Shown here: one piece after another, positions 1 to 8,042 of the stretch
How positions within the stretch are numbered: position 1 is the stretch's first letter
How the letters are laid out: each line of letters begins with the position of its first letter
Virus record (IMG/VR): IMGVR_UViG_3300050821_004764
Location: 1 to 24,525 of that record
Reading direction: 5' to 3' (one strand)
Length of the DNA: 24,525 bases
From: a virus
Notes under the pieces: model-generated
Seen by the model: the letters and a program-made list of their open reading frames with translations, nothing else
Told to the model about the DNA's origin: nothing
Database searches by the model: none
Program-made: the position numbers and the translations under genes

Positions 1-278
1 CCGAAGCCGACGAGAAGCTCGCGATCAAGCGCACGCGCGGGGAGGCGCTACGCACCATCGACGAGCTCACCAAGCAGATGATCCGCGTGGTGGACGGAGT
101 GAAGTCCGACTGGACCGGCGTAACCGGCGCCGGCTCCGTGTCGAACTTCTGGACGGAGATCGGCGGGAAGTGCCGCCAGCTCCTCAAGAACATCTACCTC
201 AAGAACCACTCGCTGGCGCCGGAGGAGACCGCCGATTTTTTCGGGCACTGTATCGCAGCCAAGACCGTCGATGGCTAG
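1..278 (+). CDS. Tail assembly chaperone (gpG-like), 5' partial
   Basis: The first full codon is at 3 and the reading frame stays open to TAG at 276-278. The start lies outside the window, and 91 residues are visible. The protein is hydrophilic and rich in Lys, Glu and Asp, with one Trp-containing segment (SDWTGV). No domain can be named from sequence alone. The call rests on context: it sits two reading units upstream of the tape measure gene, and it runs into a second open frame at -1 through a slippery run at 236-242. This is the arrangement of the lambda G/GT-type chaperone pairs that bind the tape measure during tail assembly and are absent from the mature virion. The unshifted product would end 12 residues after the slip. 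Confidence 0.75.
   Translation, partial: EADEKLAIKRTRGEALRTIDELTKQMIRVVDGVKSDWTGVTGAGSVSNFWTEIGGKCRQLLKNIYLKNHSLAPEETADFFGHCIAAKTVDG
236..242 (+). promoter_or_regulatory. -1 ribosomal frameshift (slippery) site T_TTT_TTC
   Basis: In the frame of the upstream gene the bases read GAT TTT TTC GGG, so the heptamer is T TTT TTC, an X XXY YYZ slippery site. Slipping back one base lets both tRNAs re-pair on TTT TTT. Reading then continues at 242 (CGG) in the frame that is open to 574. The zero-frame stop is 33 bases downstream of the site. I found no convincing strong hairpin or pseudoknot just downstream, so the stimulator, if any, is unidentified. Confidence 0.82.
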
Positions 279-574
279 GCCGCGTCTGGCGCACCTTCCC
301 GCTCGACCCTGACGTCGCGCTCGAGCGCCTGAACCGGCTGATCTACAAGAGTGAAGGCTACGTCGACGCGTACTGGGACCTGCTCTACGTGGAGGACCCG
401 GAGAAGCTTTTGGAGGCCCGCACCAAGCAGAAGATGTACCTTGCTAGGTATGGCCGCGTCTCTCCGTTCGAGTGGGAGGACCGGGACCTTGGAGAGCTGC
501 GCGGGCACTTCGAGGCGCTGGTGGACTTGATCAAGGCGGAAGCGGGCACGATGCGCAACCCTGAGGATCTGTAG
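236..574 (+). CDS. Tail assembly chaperone frameshift extension (gpT-like part of gpGT)
   Basis: This -1 frame has no plausible start of its own: the only nearby in-frame ATG (170) lies inside the upstream gene and would give an atypical Pro/Arg-rich leader. It is best read as the C-terminal part of a fusion made by slipping at 236-242, giving about 110 extra residues (RALYRSQ... to ...RNPEDL) joined to the upstream protein. The segment is acidic and Trp/Tyr-containing (DAYWDLLYVEDPEKLLEA, FEWEDRDLG). The TAG stop is followed two bases later by the tape measure ATG, as expected for a GT-type chaperone that recruits the tape measure protein. The protein itself shows no recognisable motif, so the function is inferred from arrangement. 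Confidence 0.8.
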   Translation, partial: FFRALYRSQDRRWLGRVWRTFPLDPDVALERLNRLIYKSEGYVDAYWDLLYVEDPEKLLEARTKQKMYLARYGRVSPFEWEDRDLGELRGHFEALVDLIKAEAGTMRNPEDL

Positions 575-576
575 CG

Positions 577-2622
577 ATGGCCGAAGACGTAACGATTGGC
601 GCAAAACTAAAGCTCGACGACCACGCGTCCGAGGCCCTCGAGCACATCAAGGAGGGGTTCGAAAGCGCCAAGGAGAAGCTGGAGCCGCTGCAGGAGAAGA
701 TTCACGAGGTCGGCCACGAGATCATGGACATGGCGAAGCAGGCCGTCGCCGTCGCCGCCGGCTTCCAGATGTCCGGTGCCATCGAGTCGATCAAGGAGCT
801 GGGGCACGAGGTCTTCGAGGCTGGGCAGGAGGTCGAGGACACGAACAAGGAGCTAGCCGGCCTCATGTCGATCACCGACAAGGGCGGGAGCTCGTTCGAG
901 GAGCTGACCGAGAAAGCCAACGAGCTCCGCGAGGGGCTCGACAACATGGCGATCACCTCCGGCGTTGCGAAGAAGGACGTGATGGACGCGTTCGAGATGA
1001 TCGCGCTCCGCTCCAAGAAGCCGGCCGAGGAGATCCAGGGCATGGTCGGCGAGATGACGCAGGCCTCCAAGGCGCTCCCCGGCGGCATGACACGGATGGC
1101 TGAGGGCTGGCGCGACTTGGAGTCGGGCTTCGTGCGGCCGCGCAACGCGCTCGTCCAGCTCATTCGCCAGACCGACACGGCGAAGGGCAGCGCGCGCGAC
1201 ATCGCGAAGGCGCTTACGAAGGACATCCAAGAGGGGCACCCGGAGAAGGCCTTCGAGCTGGCCGAGGAAGCCATCAAGAAGATGAGCGCGCGCATGAAGG
1301 ACGCGCCGCCGACGTTCGGCCAGCTGGTGACGTCGCTGAAGGACATTCGCTCATCTCTGTTCGAGGCGATGGGAGTGCCCATCCTCAAAGCGCTCGTGCC
1401 CCCGCTCGAGCGCCTCAAGGGGTACCTCGTCGACAACAAGGACAAGATCGACGAATTCGCCCACACCATCGGGGACAAGGTTGGGAAGTGGGCGAACGAA
1501 GCCGCCGACAAGATTCAGAAGGGGTTCCAGTACATCCAGGACCACGCCGACCAGATCGAGTCGGCGATCTCCACGGCAGTCGGCGTCGCCAAGTCCGTCA
1601 TCGATTACATCATCGCGCACAAGGAGGAGATCGCGCTCGCGTTCGGAGCTAAGACGGCGCTCAACATCGGGACGGCGGCGGCAGGTGCACTCCCTGGGGC
1701 CTACAGCGGCATCGCCGGCGTTGGGGCGCTGCTCGGTATCGGGGGAGAGCACAAGGAAGGCAAGGGGCACGGGGGTGTGGGGCACGGAGCGTCCGCCGCC
1801 GCGACGGCGGAGAAGGAGGCCGTAGCGGCTACGCAGCTGGAGCGCGAAGTGGCTGCGGTCGCGCACGCTGAGAAGGAGGCCGCGTCGGCGACCCGCGTCG
1901 CCACGGCCGCGGTGAAGGAAGGCACGATCGCTGAGAAGGCCCTGGCCGAAGGCGCTGCTGGACTCGGCGACGCAGCCCCCGCCGCCGAGGGGGTGATGGA
2001 GGCGCTCATGGGGGGTCCGGCAGGGTGGGCTGTCATCGCAGGCCTTGCCGCCGTCGCCGCCGTTACGATCTTCGCCGTGGCGGGGGCCGTGTCCGCGCTG
2101 ACCGACGAGATGAGCCCGTTCCACAAGCACGCCCTCGCGCTCTGGCACATGATCGTGTTCAACCTCGGCGAAGCATTCCAGGAGCTGAAACAGGACGGGT
2201 CGGAGCTCTGGACCGCCGTGAAACCCCTCGCGGAGGTCATGGGGGTCATGCTCCTGATGGGCATCAAGAGCGCCACCGAGGGGCTCCTCATGCTCGTGCG
2301 CGTGCTCGAGAAGGTGGGGCCGGCGCTCACGTACCCCATCTCCATCCTGGCGTCGCTCGCGGGCCCGGGCGGCAAGGGCACCTCCGTCCCGTACCACCCC
2401 GAGGGTGGGGCCATGAAGGCGAGCTTCAAGGCGGCTGGCTTGGCCGCCGCGGCCCAGGGCGCCGCCCCGCTCATCCACATGTCGGGTGGCCAGACGTTCA
2501 ACATTCACCAAGACTACCGGGACCAGGATCCGGACCGGATGATGCTCATTTTCCGCCGGGATATTGCGCGGAACGCGGTCGCATCTGCCTCCGCCCGCAC
2601 TGCGCTCCCGTTGGGCCTTTGA
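577..2622 (+). CDS. Tail tape measure protein
   Basis: This 681-residue protein sets tail length and is threaded through the tail tube. The N-terminal third is charged and helical with Lys/Glu heptad-like stretches (about residues 10-75 and 95-160), typical of coiled coil. A Gly/His-rich then Ala/Glu-rich section spans about 385-470. A strongly hydrophobic Ala/Val/Ile segment (about 480-508) matches the membrane-spanning patches common in tape measures. Its place directly after the frameshifted chaperone pair and before baseplate genes supports the call. By the usual rule of about 0.15 nm per residue, the tail would be roughly 100 nm, which is an inference only. It starts two bases after the preceding stop. 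Confidence 0.88.
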   Translation: MAEDVTIGAKLKLDDHASEALEHIKEGFESAKEKLEPLQEKIHEVGHEIMDMAKQAVAVAAGFQMSGAIESIKELGHEVFEAGQEVEDTNKELAGLMSITDKGGSSFEELTEKANELREGLDNMAITSGVAKKDVMDAFEMIALRSKKPAEEIQGMVGEMTQASKALPGGMTRMAEGWRDLESGFVRPRNALVQLIRQTDTAKGSARDIAKALTKDIQEGHPEKAFELAEEAIKKMSARMKDAPPTFGQLVTSLKDIRSSLFEAMGVPILKALVPPLERLKGYLVDNKDKIDEFAHTIGDKVGKWANEAADKIQKGFQYIQDHADQIESAISTAVGVAKSVIDYIIAHKEEIALAFGAKTALNIGTAAAGALPGAYSGIAGVGALLGIGGEHKEGKGHGGVGHGASAAATAEKEAVAATQLEREVAAVAHAEKEAASATRVATAAVKEGTIAEKALAEGAAGLGDAAPAAEGVMEALMGGPAGWAVIAGLAAVAAVTIFAVAGAVSALTDEMSPFHKHALALWHMIVFNLGEAFQELKQDGSELWTAVKPLAEVMGVMLLMGIKSATEGLLMLVRVLEKVGPALTYPISILASLAGPGGKGTSVPYHPEGGAMKASFKAAGLAAAAQGAAPLIHMSGGQTFNIHQDYRDQDPDRMMLIFRRDIARNAVASASARTALPLGL

Positions 2623-2667
2623 TGCGGATGTGGTAAGCGGTACCATTCACTGCGAGGAGACTCTGCG

Positions 2668-2847
2668 ATGGCCTTCCCCCCGAAAAAGAAGACTGCAACC
2701 GCATCCGACGAAAGCTCGTCCACGGCGACGGATACCGCCTCTCCCGGCGCGGCGTCCGCCTCTTCGTCCACGGCGACGGACACGTCGAGCTCCGACACCG
2801 AGTCCCCGTTGGCCAAGTGGGCAAAGCGGCGCAGTAGCAGCAAGTAG
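2668..2847 (+). CDS. Small Ser/Thr/Ala-rich protein
   Basis: A 59-residue frame begins with ATG at 2668 preceded by a good ribosome binding site, GAGGAGA at 2654-2660. It starts MAFPPKKKTA, continues as a low-complexity Ser/Thr/Ala/Asp stretch, and ends with a basic tail (AKWAKRRSSSK). The stretch SSSTATDT occurs twice, encoded by a 17-base exact direct repeat (2716-2732 and 2764-2780). It fills the gap between the tape measure and the LysM protein in the same orientation. No function is recognised. A disordered linker or tail-associated peptide is possible. Confidence 0.55.
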   Translation: MAFPPKKKTATASDESSSTATDTASPGAASASSSTATDTSSSDTESPLAKWAKRRSSSK

Positions 2848-2876
2848 CCCGCTCGAGCGGCATGAGGTGACGCCGC

Positions 2877-4055
2877 GTGAGCTACTCCAGCTCGGTAACC
2901 ATCGTGGAGCTCTCCCCCGACGGGGCGAGCATTCAGCTCCAGGGGGCATCGCTGCCCTTCATGGGCGCGGAGTGGGGCGGCGAGAACCGCCTCACCACGA
3001 CGTGGTACCCGGGCAACCCTGACGAGGCCACCCAACAGGTACTGGGCCCGCGCGAGCTCCCGACGCACTGGGAGGGCGAGTGGAACCGCACACGCATGGG
3101 CCGTGACGATTCCCTCGCAACCATCGTCGACTCGTCAGGGACGAATCGCGCCAAGGACCCGTTCGTGCTGCGCGACGCGCTTGAGAACATGTTCCGGCGG
3201 GGGCATCGGCTGGCCGTCTCGTGGATCGTGCGCGGCGACGACTTCAGCCAGAACAATACCCTGTACCGAGAGGGGCGCGCGAAGTCGTGGAAGTTCAAGT
3301 ACACGCGGCTTCAGGACATCGAGTGGGAGGTGGAGCTCGAGTGGATAGGCCGTGGCAAGTCCGTCCAGCGCGTCGTATCCACGCGCGACGACAGTGCGAC
3401 CAACGCATTCAGCCCGCTCAACGCCGACACCATCAAGGCGTTGGCCGCGTGGGAGAACGCCAAGAACGCTCTGGACTTCAAAAAGCAGATCGGGTCGCTG
3501 TCCAAGATATCGCAAGCGTTCTCGGGCATCGACAGCCTCACGCGCGGCATCCAGGCGAGCGTTAGCCAGATCCAGAACGCGATCGACGTGGGGCTGAAGA
3601 CGGCCACGCTCCCCCTCTCCGTAGCGAACCAGCTCGTCGACCTCGCGCGCAACACCATCGCCGTGGCGCACAACATCGAAGCGCAGATATCGCGCATCCC
3701 GGCCGAGATCGCGGTCGTCAACAGGAAGGCGTCGGCCGTGGCCAAGGCCGCCAAGCACTTGGGAACCGTGGGGGACGCCACCGGCCTCGTCTCGCGCAGC
3801 GCGCAAACGATGAACGACAAGGTCACGACCATCGTTCCTACCGGCCCCAACGCCAACGCGCGTTCGAGCGACGTGCTGGCCATCTACATCACCAAGGCCG
3901 GCGACACGCCGCAGAACGTCTCGATCCTCTTCTACAAGACCGCGGACCACGGCGTCGACATCCTCAAGGCGAATCGTCTACCCTGGTACCAGCCCACGTT
4001 CCCGCAAGGAACCGTGTTGGTGATCCCGGTTCTGCAGACCATCAAGAAGGCATGA
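2877..4055 (+). CDS. LysM-domain tail/baseplate protein
   Basis: This 392-residue protein starts with GTG at 2877, with GAGGTGA at 2864-2870 upstream. The N-terminal part (about 1-165) is a beta-rich domain with several Trp-containing motifs (WGGENRLTTTWYPG, HWEGEWNRT, IEWEVELEW), resembling the tail proteins that follow the tape measure in PBSX- and Mu-type tails. The middle (about 180-310) is helical. The last 60 residues fit a LysM fold: GDT...ILFYKTADHGVDILKANRL...GTVLVIP. In contractile phages LysM proteins at this position link tube initiation or baseplate to the hub, and may contact peptidoglycan. The downstream hub gene starts 7 bases after the stop. I am fairly sure of the LysM domain and less sure of the exact structural role. 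Confidence 0.72.
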   Translation: MSYSSSVTIVELSPDGASIQLQGASLPFMGAEWGGENRLTTTWYPGNPDEATQQVLGPRELPTHWEGEWNRTRMGRDDSLATIVDSSGTNRAKDPFVLRDALENMFRRGHRLAVSWIVRGDDFSQNNTLYREGRAKSWKFKYTRLQDIEWEVELEWIGRGKSVQRVVSTRDDSATNAFSPLNADTIKALAAWENAKNALDFKKQIGSLSKISQAFSGIDSLTRGIQASVSQIQNAIDVGLKTATLPLSVANQLVDLARNTIAVAHNIEAQISRIPAEIAVVNRKASAVAKAAKHLGTVGDATGLVSRSAQTMNDKVTTIVPTGPNANARSSDVLAIYITKAGDTPQNVSILFYKTADHGVDILKANRLPWYQPTFPQGTVLVIPVLQTIKKA

Positions 4056-4062
4056 GGCGCAC

Positions 4063-5811
4063 GTGCCCGTCGACTACCCGGAGCAGTCCTACTACCCATC
4101 CGCCAAGCTGCGCCTGATCATCCGCTTCGACGAATTCGGTGACCAGCAGCTGAAGGCCAAGGTCCCGAAGAAGCCGATCAAAAACGTCTCCGGGGTCAAG
4201 GACGAGCGCAACGATCTGATCGTCATCGCCGACCCGTTGGCGCCTCCCGGGGTGAACAGGCTGCTGGTCGTGGGGTCGGGCAACGTGCCCGCCAGCGGCC
4301 CCGCGCAGGTGCAAGCGCGCTCAAGCGACGGGCTCACGTTCGAGGTCGGCGCGATCATTCCGCACAACGCCGAGTGGAACCAGAACGGGATTCGCATTGC
4401 GGACACGGCGAACTTCCACATCCGCTACGTGGACCTTCCCATCGACCCACGTACAGTGCGCGCGTGCGCAGTAGAATATTACCTGGGTACCGTCACCGCA
4501 GACGAGTTTGCCCGCGGTAACGCGGGAGCGCAGCGGACGACGTCGACGCTCGGGGCGGACAGCAACGCGGCCGAGCCTCTGAACGTCGTCCCCGACACGT
4601 ACACGGACGCGAACGGAGTGGCGCGCACGAACCTACGCTTTCAGGGCTGGGTTGATCGCTGGCAAGTCGAGTGGCTCGAGAACGCCGAGCCCATGATCAA
4701 GATCGAATGCCGCGACAACACCAGCCTCATCATCGGTACCCAGATGCCGAGCGACTTGAACCTCTCCACCACCGACCCAATCGACAAGGCGGTGGCGCTG
4801 CTCCTTGCGCAGTTCCCCGCGTTCGAGGGGATCAGCGTGGAGTATCGACCCGCTGCCGAAACACCCCCCAAGCTGTCGGACCTCATGGGCAAGGCAGCCA
4901 TCGCTCCGGGGCGCGGGGTGCACCAAGCGAAGGGCGGTGGCGCGGAGCACTTCTCGGTCTGGGACTTCCTGACCGACGTCATGGGGTCGATCGGGCACGG
5001 GGTTCGTGTCGAGGGCACGACGGTCGTCATCCAGCGCACGCGCTCGCTCACGACCTCCGCCGCCATCCGGCGAGAAGACGACCCTTTCCAGGGGCGCACG
5101 CTGCAGGGTAGCGGGGAGGTACTGCAGTACCGACGCATGTTGTACGGGCGCAACGTGTTGGAGATGAGGGTGGCGCGGCTCTACGCGCGCAATGCCCCAG
5201 CCAACATCGAGGTGGTCAGCTATGACGTGGCCGGCAAGCGCGTAGTTAGCGGGCGCTTCCCTCTCCCCGAGGACAGGCAGATATACGCGCTGCCCGGCGA
5301 CGCGCGCCCCGACCAGAAGTGGGAAGTGAAGAGGATCTCAGGGCTCGTTAGCGATGTGCAGGCGCGCATCGTGGCGCAGGAGTACTACGAGAACCAGTTT
5401 CGGCAGGAGCTGACGGTCGACGTACGCACGAAGAACCTCGCCAGCTTCGGTGGAGACAACGAGGACCCGGACCTGCTCGACCTGAAGCCAGGCGATACGC
5501 TGGAGATCCTCGTCACGCGCGACGACGAGGAGTTTTCGACGCTCAACAAGATCGAGCAGGCGCTCCTGATCCGCGGCAAGGCGCAGGACTTCCTGCAGGC
5601 CATCGGCTTCAGCCAGGACTTCGCCGCCGCTTACGCGAAGGCGTACGAGGACGCCAATTACGTGACTGCGTTTCGCGTGCGTGGAAGCAAGTTCATGTGG
5701 GGCGTGGACGACGGCATCACGATGACCGTCCAGTGCGTGAACTACATTGAGATCAAGGCTGACGCTTCCCTCGCCCCAGGCGAGGAGCCGAAGACCGGAG
5801 GCGTGAAGTAA
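4063..5811 (+). CDS. Baseplate hub protein (gpD/gp44-like)
   Basis: This 582-residue protein starts at GTG 4063, with a weak GAGG-type signal at the preceding stop. It is beta-rich with no membrane segment. Its place between the LysM protein and the OB-fold spike gene matches the hub (P2 gpD, Mu gp44) that caps the tube and holds the spike. The central part has the sequence pattern of hub proteins: FRFQGWVDRW..., a region of short beta-strands that binds the tube, and GHGVRVEGTTVVIQRTRSL. The C-terminal section includes LKPGDTLEILVTRDDEE, like hub proteins that handle coordinate-shifted beta-barrels. The stop TAA shares its last base with the next gene's ATG, indicating translational coupling. 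The call is by synteny and overall pattern. Confidence 0.62.
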   Translation: MPVDYPEQSYYPSAKLRLIIRFDEFGDQQLKAKVPKKPIKNVSGVKDERNDLIVIADPLAPPGVNRLLVVGSGNVPASGPAQVQARSSDGLTFEVGAIIPHNAEWNQNGIRIADTANFHIRYVDLPIDPRTVRACAVEYYLGTVTADEFARGNAGAQRTTSTLGADSNAAEPLNVVPDTYTDANGVARTNLRFQGWVDRWQVEWLENAEPMIKIECRDNTSLIIGTQMPSDLNLSTTDPIDKAVALLLAQFPAFEGISVEYRPAAETPPKLSDLMGKAAIAPGRGVHQAKGGGAEHFSVWDFLTDVMGSIGHGVRVEGTTVVIQRTRSLTTSAAIRREDDPFQGRTLQGSGEVLQYRRMLYGRNVLEMRVARLYARNAPANIEVVSYDVAGKRVVSGRFPLPEDRQIYALPGDARPDQKWEVKRISGLVSDVQARIVAQEYYENQFRQELTVDVRTKNLASFGGDNEDPDLLDLKPGDTLEILVTRDDEEFSTLNKIEQALLIRGKAQDFLQAIGFSQDFAAAYAKAYEDANYVTAFRVRGSKFMWGVDDGITMTVQCVNYIEIKADASLAPGEEPKTGGVK

Positions 5812-6821
5812 TGGCACTCGACATGGGAGGCGGGGAGTTCCAACCGTTCGACAGGACGACAGTGCGCGCAGCGCTGGCCGGCCCCGGGATGGACACGCGC
5901 GCGTGGGTCGGCTTCGGCCTCGTGGCTGCCGAGACCGACCAGCAAAAAAGCGTCTACTTTCAGGACGACAACGGGGGCGCGCTCCCGTTCCCCGTCGTGC
6001 TCGTCCAGCTGATGCCGTCGCGCCAGACGGTACCGTGTCGCGTCGCGAGCAGCATCGCGGGGACGGGCGAGGGCGAGTGGACTCCGTTCGTCGCTGGCGA
6101 CGAGGTCATCGTTGCGATCGTGGACGGGGATGAACGCTCGGGCTGCACGATCATCGGGCGCCTCAACCAGTCGCTCGATACGTTCCCCAGCCTCGTTGCT
6201 GGAATGGACCCCACGCAGAACAGCATCGCCTTCCGACGCCTGCGTACCCCGTTCGTCTTCGAAACGCAGAACGCGTGGATGGTTCACAACGCCACGACCA
6301 ACTCATTCCTCGGCATCGACCAGACCGGGCAGGTTACGGCGGCGAATGGCGATCAGCACGCGCTCCACGTGGGGCACGACTTCTGCGGCATCCTGCTCGG
6401 CGACAACAGCGCGACCGTACAGCTGCTCCCTGCCGACTCCACGTTCAACTCCCGCGCGTTCCTCCAGGCCAACGCGCTCCAACTCATGCTCGACGACACC
6501 GCCGCGAGCCTGCTCACACCGGGAACCGTAACGTTTACGACGTCGGGTGGGGGGTATCAGAACGGCCACGCCATCACGACGGAGCAGGCGGTGGCGCTCA
6601 TCTTCGGTGTCCTTACGGCAGTGGGCACGGTCATCCCAGGCCCCCTTGTGGGGGCTGCGTTCTCGGCTGCCGTTACGGGCTTCCTCTCGACGGGGATCCC
6701 CCTCGCGAGCGTTGCGACCATCGCACCGTTCGAGGCGTTGCTCGCGGCGGCCTTCGCTTCTTTTCTCCCCGACCCGACGGGGCTGAAGCCGGGCATCGGC
6801 ACTCCTGGGTTTCTGATCTAG
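5811..6821 (+). CDS. Baseplate spike protein (gpV/gp45-like, OB-fold)
   Basis: This 336-residue protein has an N-terminal OB-fold-like segment containing FVAGDEVIVAIVDGDERSG and CTIIGRLNQ (about residues 90-120), the pattern of gpV/gp5 spike proteins. These form the trimeric needle that pierces the outer membrane. A repeat-like beta region follows (about 150-235). The C-terminal section from about 250 is unusually hydrophobic and alanine-rich (VALIFGVLTAVGTVIPGPLVGAAF, PFEALLAAAFASFLP), which is not typical of a spike and may be a membrane-active or packing element. It overlaps the hub gene's stop by one base and is followed after a short gap by a Pro/Phe-rich protein that could sit at the tip. 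Confidence 0.7.
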   Translation: MALDMGGGEFQPFDRTTVRAALAGPGMDTRAWVGFGLVAAETDQQKSVYFQDDNGGALPFPVVLVQLMPSRQTVPCRVASSIAGTGEGEWTPFVAGDEVIVAIVDGDERSGCTIIGRLNQSLDTFPSLVAGMDPTQNSIAFRRLRTPFVFETQNAWMVHNATTNSFLGIDQTGQVTAANGDQHALHVGHDFCGILLGDNSATVQLLPADSTFNSRAFLQANALQLMLDDTAASLLTPGTVTFTTSGGGYQNGHAITTEQAVALIFGVLTAVGTVIPGPLVGAAFSAAVTGFLSTGIPLASVATIAPFEALLAAAFASFLPDPTGLKPGIGTPGFLI

Positions 6822-6834
6822 GATTAGGTGAACC

Positions 6835-7137
6835 GTGGCGAACGCACCTCCCAACAACTTCCCGCCCGTCGTGACGGGAGGGGTGCAGGCCGGGTTCCCA
6901 CCCGGGCCGACCGTGTCGGACTTGTGCAAGTTCAAGATCCCGTTCCTGAGGTTCAGCTTTGGGTTCAAGCTGCCGTTCACCTTCCCGCCGAAGATCCCCA
7001 TCCCGTTCCTGATGCTCGGGATCAACTGCTCGCTCAACAACCCTCTCAACGTCGCGGCGGGCATCAAGCCGGGCGGGGGGCGCGTGGCCAACACACCGCC
7101 TGACCCGCAGCTAACCGAGACCTCGAGCACGCCATGA
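6835..7137 (+). CDS. Hypothetical Pro/Phe-rich baseplate-associated protein
   Basis: This 100-residue protein starts at GTG 6835, with TTAGGTGA just upstream. It is rich in Pro, Phe and Gly (FKIPFLRFSFGFKLPFTFPPKIPIPFLM), with two Cys (C31 and C62). No domain is recognised, and it lacks the PAAR repeat that would identify a spike tip. The hydrophobic central stretch resembles neither a clean helix nor a signal peptide. Its stop overlaps the start of the gp25-like gene (ATGA), and it lies between the spike and a wedge gene, so a small baseplate or tip component is the likely role. This is inferred from position only. Confidence 0.6.
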   Translation: MANAPPNNFPPVVTGGVQAGFPPGPTVSDLCKFKIPFLRFSFGFKLPFTFPPKIPIPFLMLGINCSLNNPLNVAAGIKPGGGRVANTPPDPQLTETSSTP

Positions 7138-8033
7138 ACGGGAACCTTGGCTGGGGCGGCGCTCCTTGGGGCGGCGGGGGCTGGGGCGGCGCGGGCGCCG
7201 GGCCGCTACAGGTGTCGGCGGTGCTCGCGGTGGCCGAGAACATCCTGCGCCTCACGCTCACGCGTCAGGTCTACTTCTCCACGCTTCTCGACCCCCTCGA
7301 CGCGAGCGACCCTACCCACTACGCAGTCGCGATCGTAGCGGGGACGAGCGGCTTGGACGGCACCCCCGTGCGCCCCGTCGTCGTCGTGCACGTCGACCCC
7401 TCCCCCACGTTCGCGCTCATCGGCACGCAGCTGGACCTCACGCTGGATCGCCCGATGACGGCCTTCCCGGCCCAGTACGTGCTCACCGTGAGCAACCTCA
7501 TCGCCGCTGACCTCGTCACGACCCTCGACCCGCCACCCTTCAACGCGGCGCAGACGTTCGCGGTCTTCAAGCTCATCGCCCAGCCGCGCATCGACCAGCC
7601 GACGCCATCGCGCGACTTCGGAAACCCGCAGCTTCGGTCGGCGATGCTCGATCCGCTCCCGAACCCGGGCAACGCGCTGAACCTCGGCGTGTACACTGTG
7701 GACGACTCGGGGGACTACGCGTTTGATGAGGGGTTGACGGGGTACAAGAAACGCATCCTGCGGCGGCTCATCACGATGCCTGGCGGCTTCGCGCACTTGC
7801 CTGCCTACGGCGTGGGCATCACGTCGCACGGAAAGCAGCTGGTCAGGGCGTCGGTGCTCGAGGGGCTCGCGCAGGAGGCGCAGAAGCAGATATTCCTCGA
7901 GCCCGAGACGTCCAGCGCCAGCGTCCACGCGGCGATGGACCCGAGCGTGCCGGGGCTCGTGCGCTTCCAAGTGCGCGCGCAGACCAAGACCGGGCAGTCT
8001 CTGCGGTTCTCCGCTAGAGTGCCTACCCCGTGA
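7134..8033 (+). CDS. Baseplate wedge protein (gp25/gpW-like) with N-terminal Ig-like domain
   Basis: This 299-residue protein begins with a Gly/Trp-rich leader (GWGGAPWGGGGWGG). A beta-sandwich-like section follows (about 25-150; alternating hydrophobic strands with DPTHYAVAI, LDLTLDRPMT and QYVLTVSNLIA), resembling bacterial Ig-like or SwmB domains. The C-terminal third (about 190-299) has the gp25-like pattern: DYAFDEGLTGYKKRILRRLITMPGGFAHLPAYG and a closing beta section RFQVRAQTKTG. gp25 proteins are the wedge component that links sheath to baseplate and are usually about 110-140 residues long, so this is an enlarged fusion. It overlaps the preceding stop by four bases (ATGA). Confidence 0.75.
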   Translation: MNGNLGWGGAPWGGGGWGGAGAGPLQVSAVLAVAENILRLTLTRQVYFSTLLDPLDASDPTHYAVAIVAGTSGLDGTPVRPVVVVHVDPSPTFALIGTQLDLTLDRPMTAFPAQYVLTVSNLIAADLVTTLDPPPFNAAQTFAVFKLIAQPRIDQPTPSRDFGNPQLRSAMLDPLPNPGNALNLGVYTVDDSGDYAFDEGLTGYKKRILRRLITMPGGFAHLPAYGVGITSHGKQLVRASVLEGLAQEAQKQIFLEPETSSASVHAAMDPSVPGLVRFQVRAQTKTGQSLRFSARVPTP

Positions 8034-8042
8034 GGTGATGCA

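Noticed and set aside
170-235. Independent ATG start (170) for the tape measure chaperone extension
   Set aside because: The N-terminal residues are out-of-frame shadow of the upstream gene, and a -1 slippery site joins the two frames much more simply.
1351-2646. Long 431-codon open frame on the minus strand opposite the tape measure gene
   Set aside because: It is rich in His, Arg, Glu and Val as expected of an antisense shadow of a GC-rich gene, and lies wholly within a well-supported + gene.
6835-7137. PAAR-type spike tip
   Set aside because: The size and place fit, but the protein has no PAAR repeat or metal-binding His/Cys pattern.
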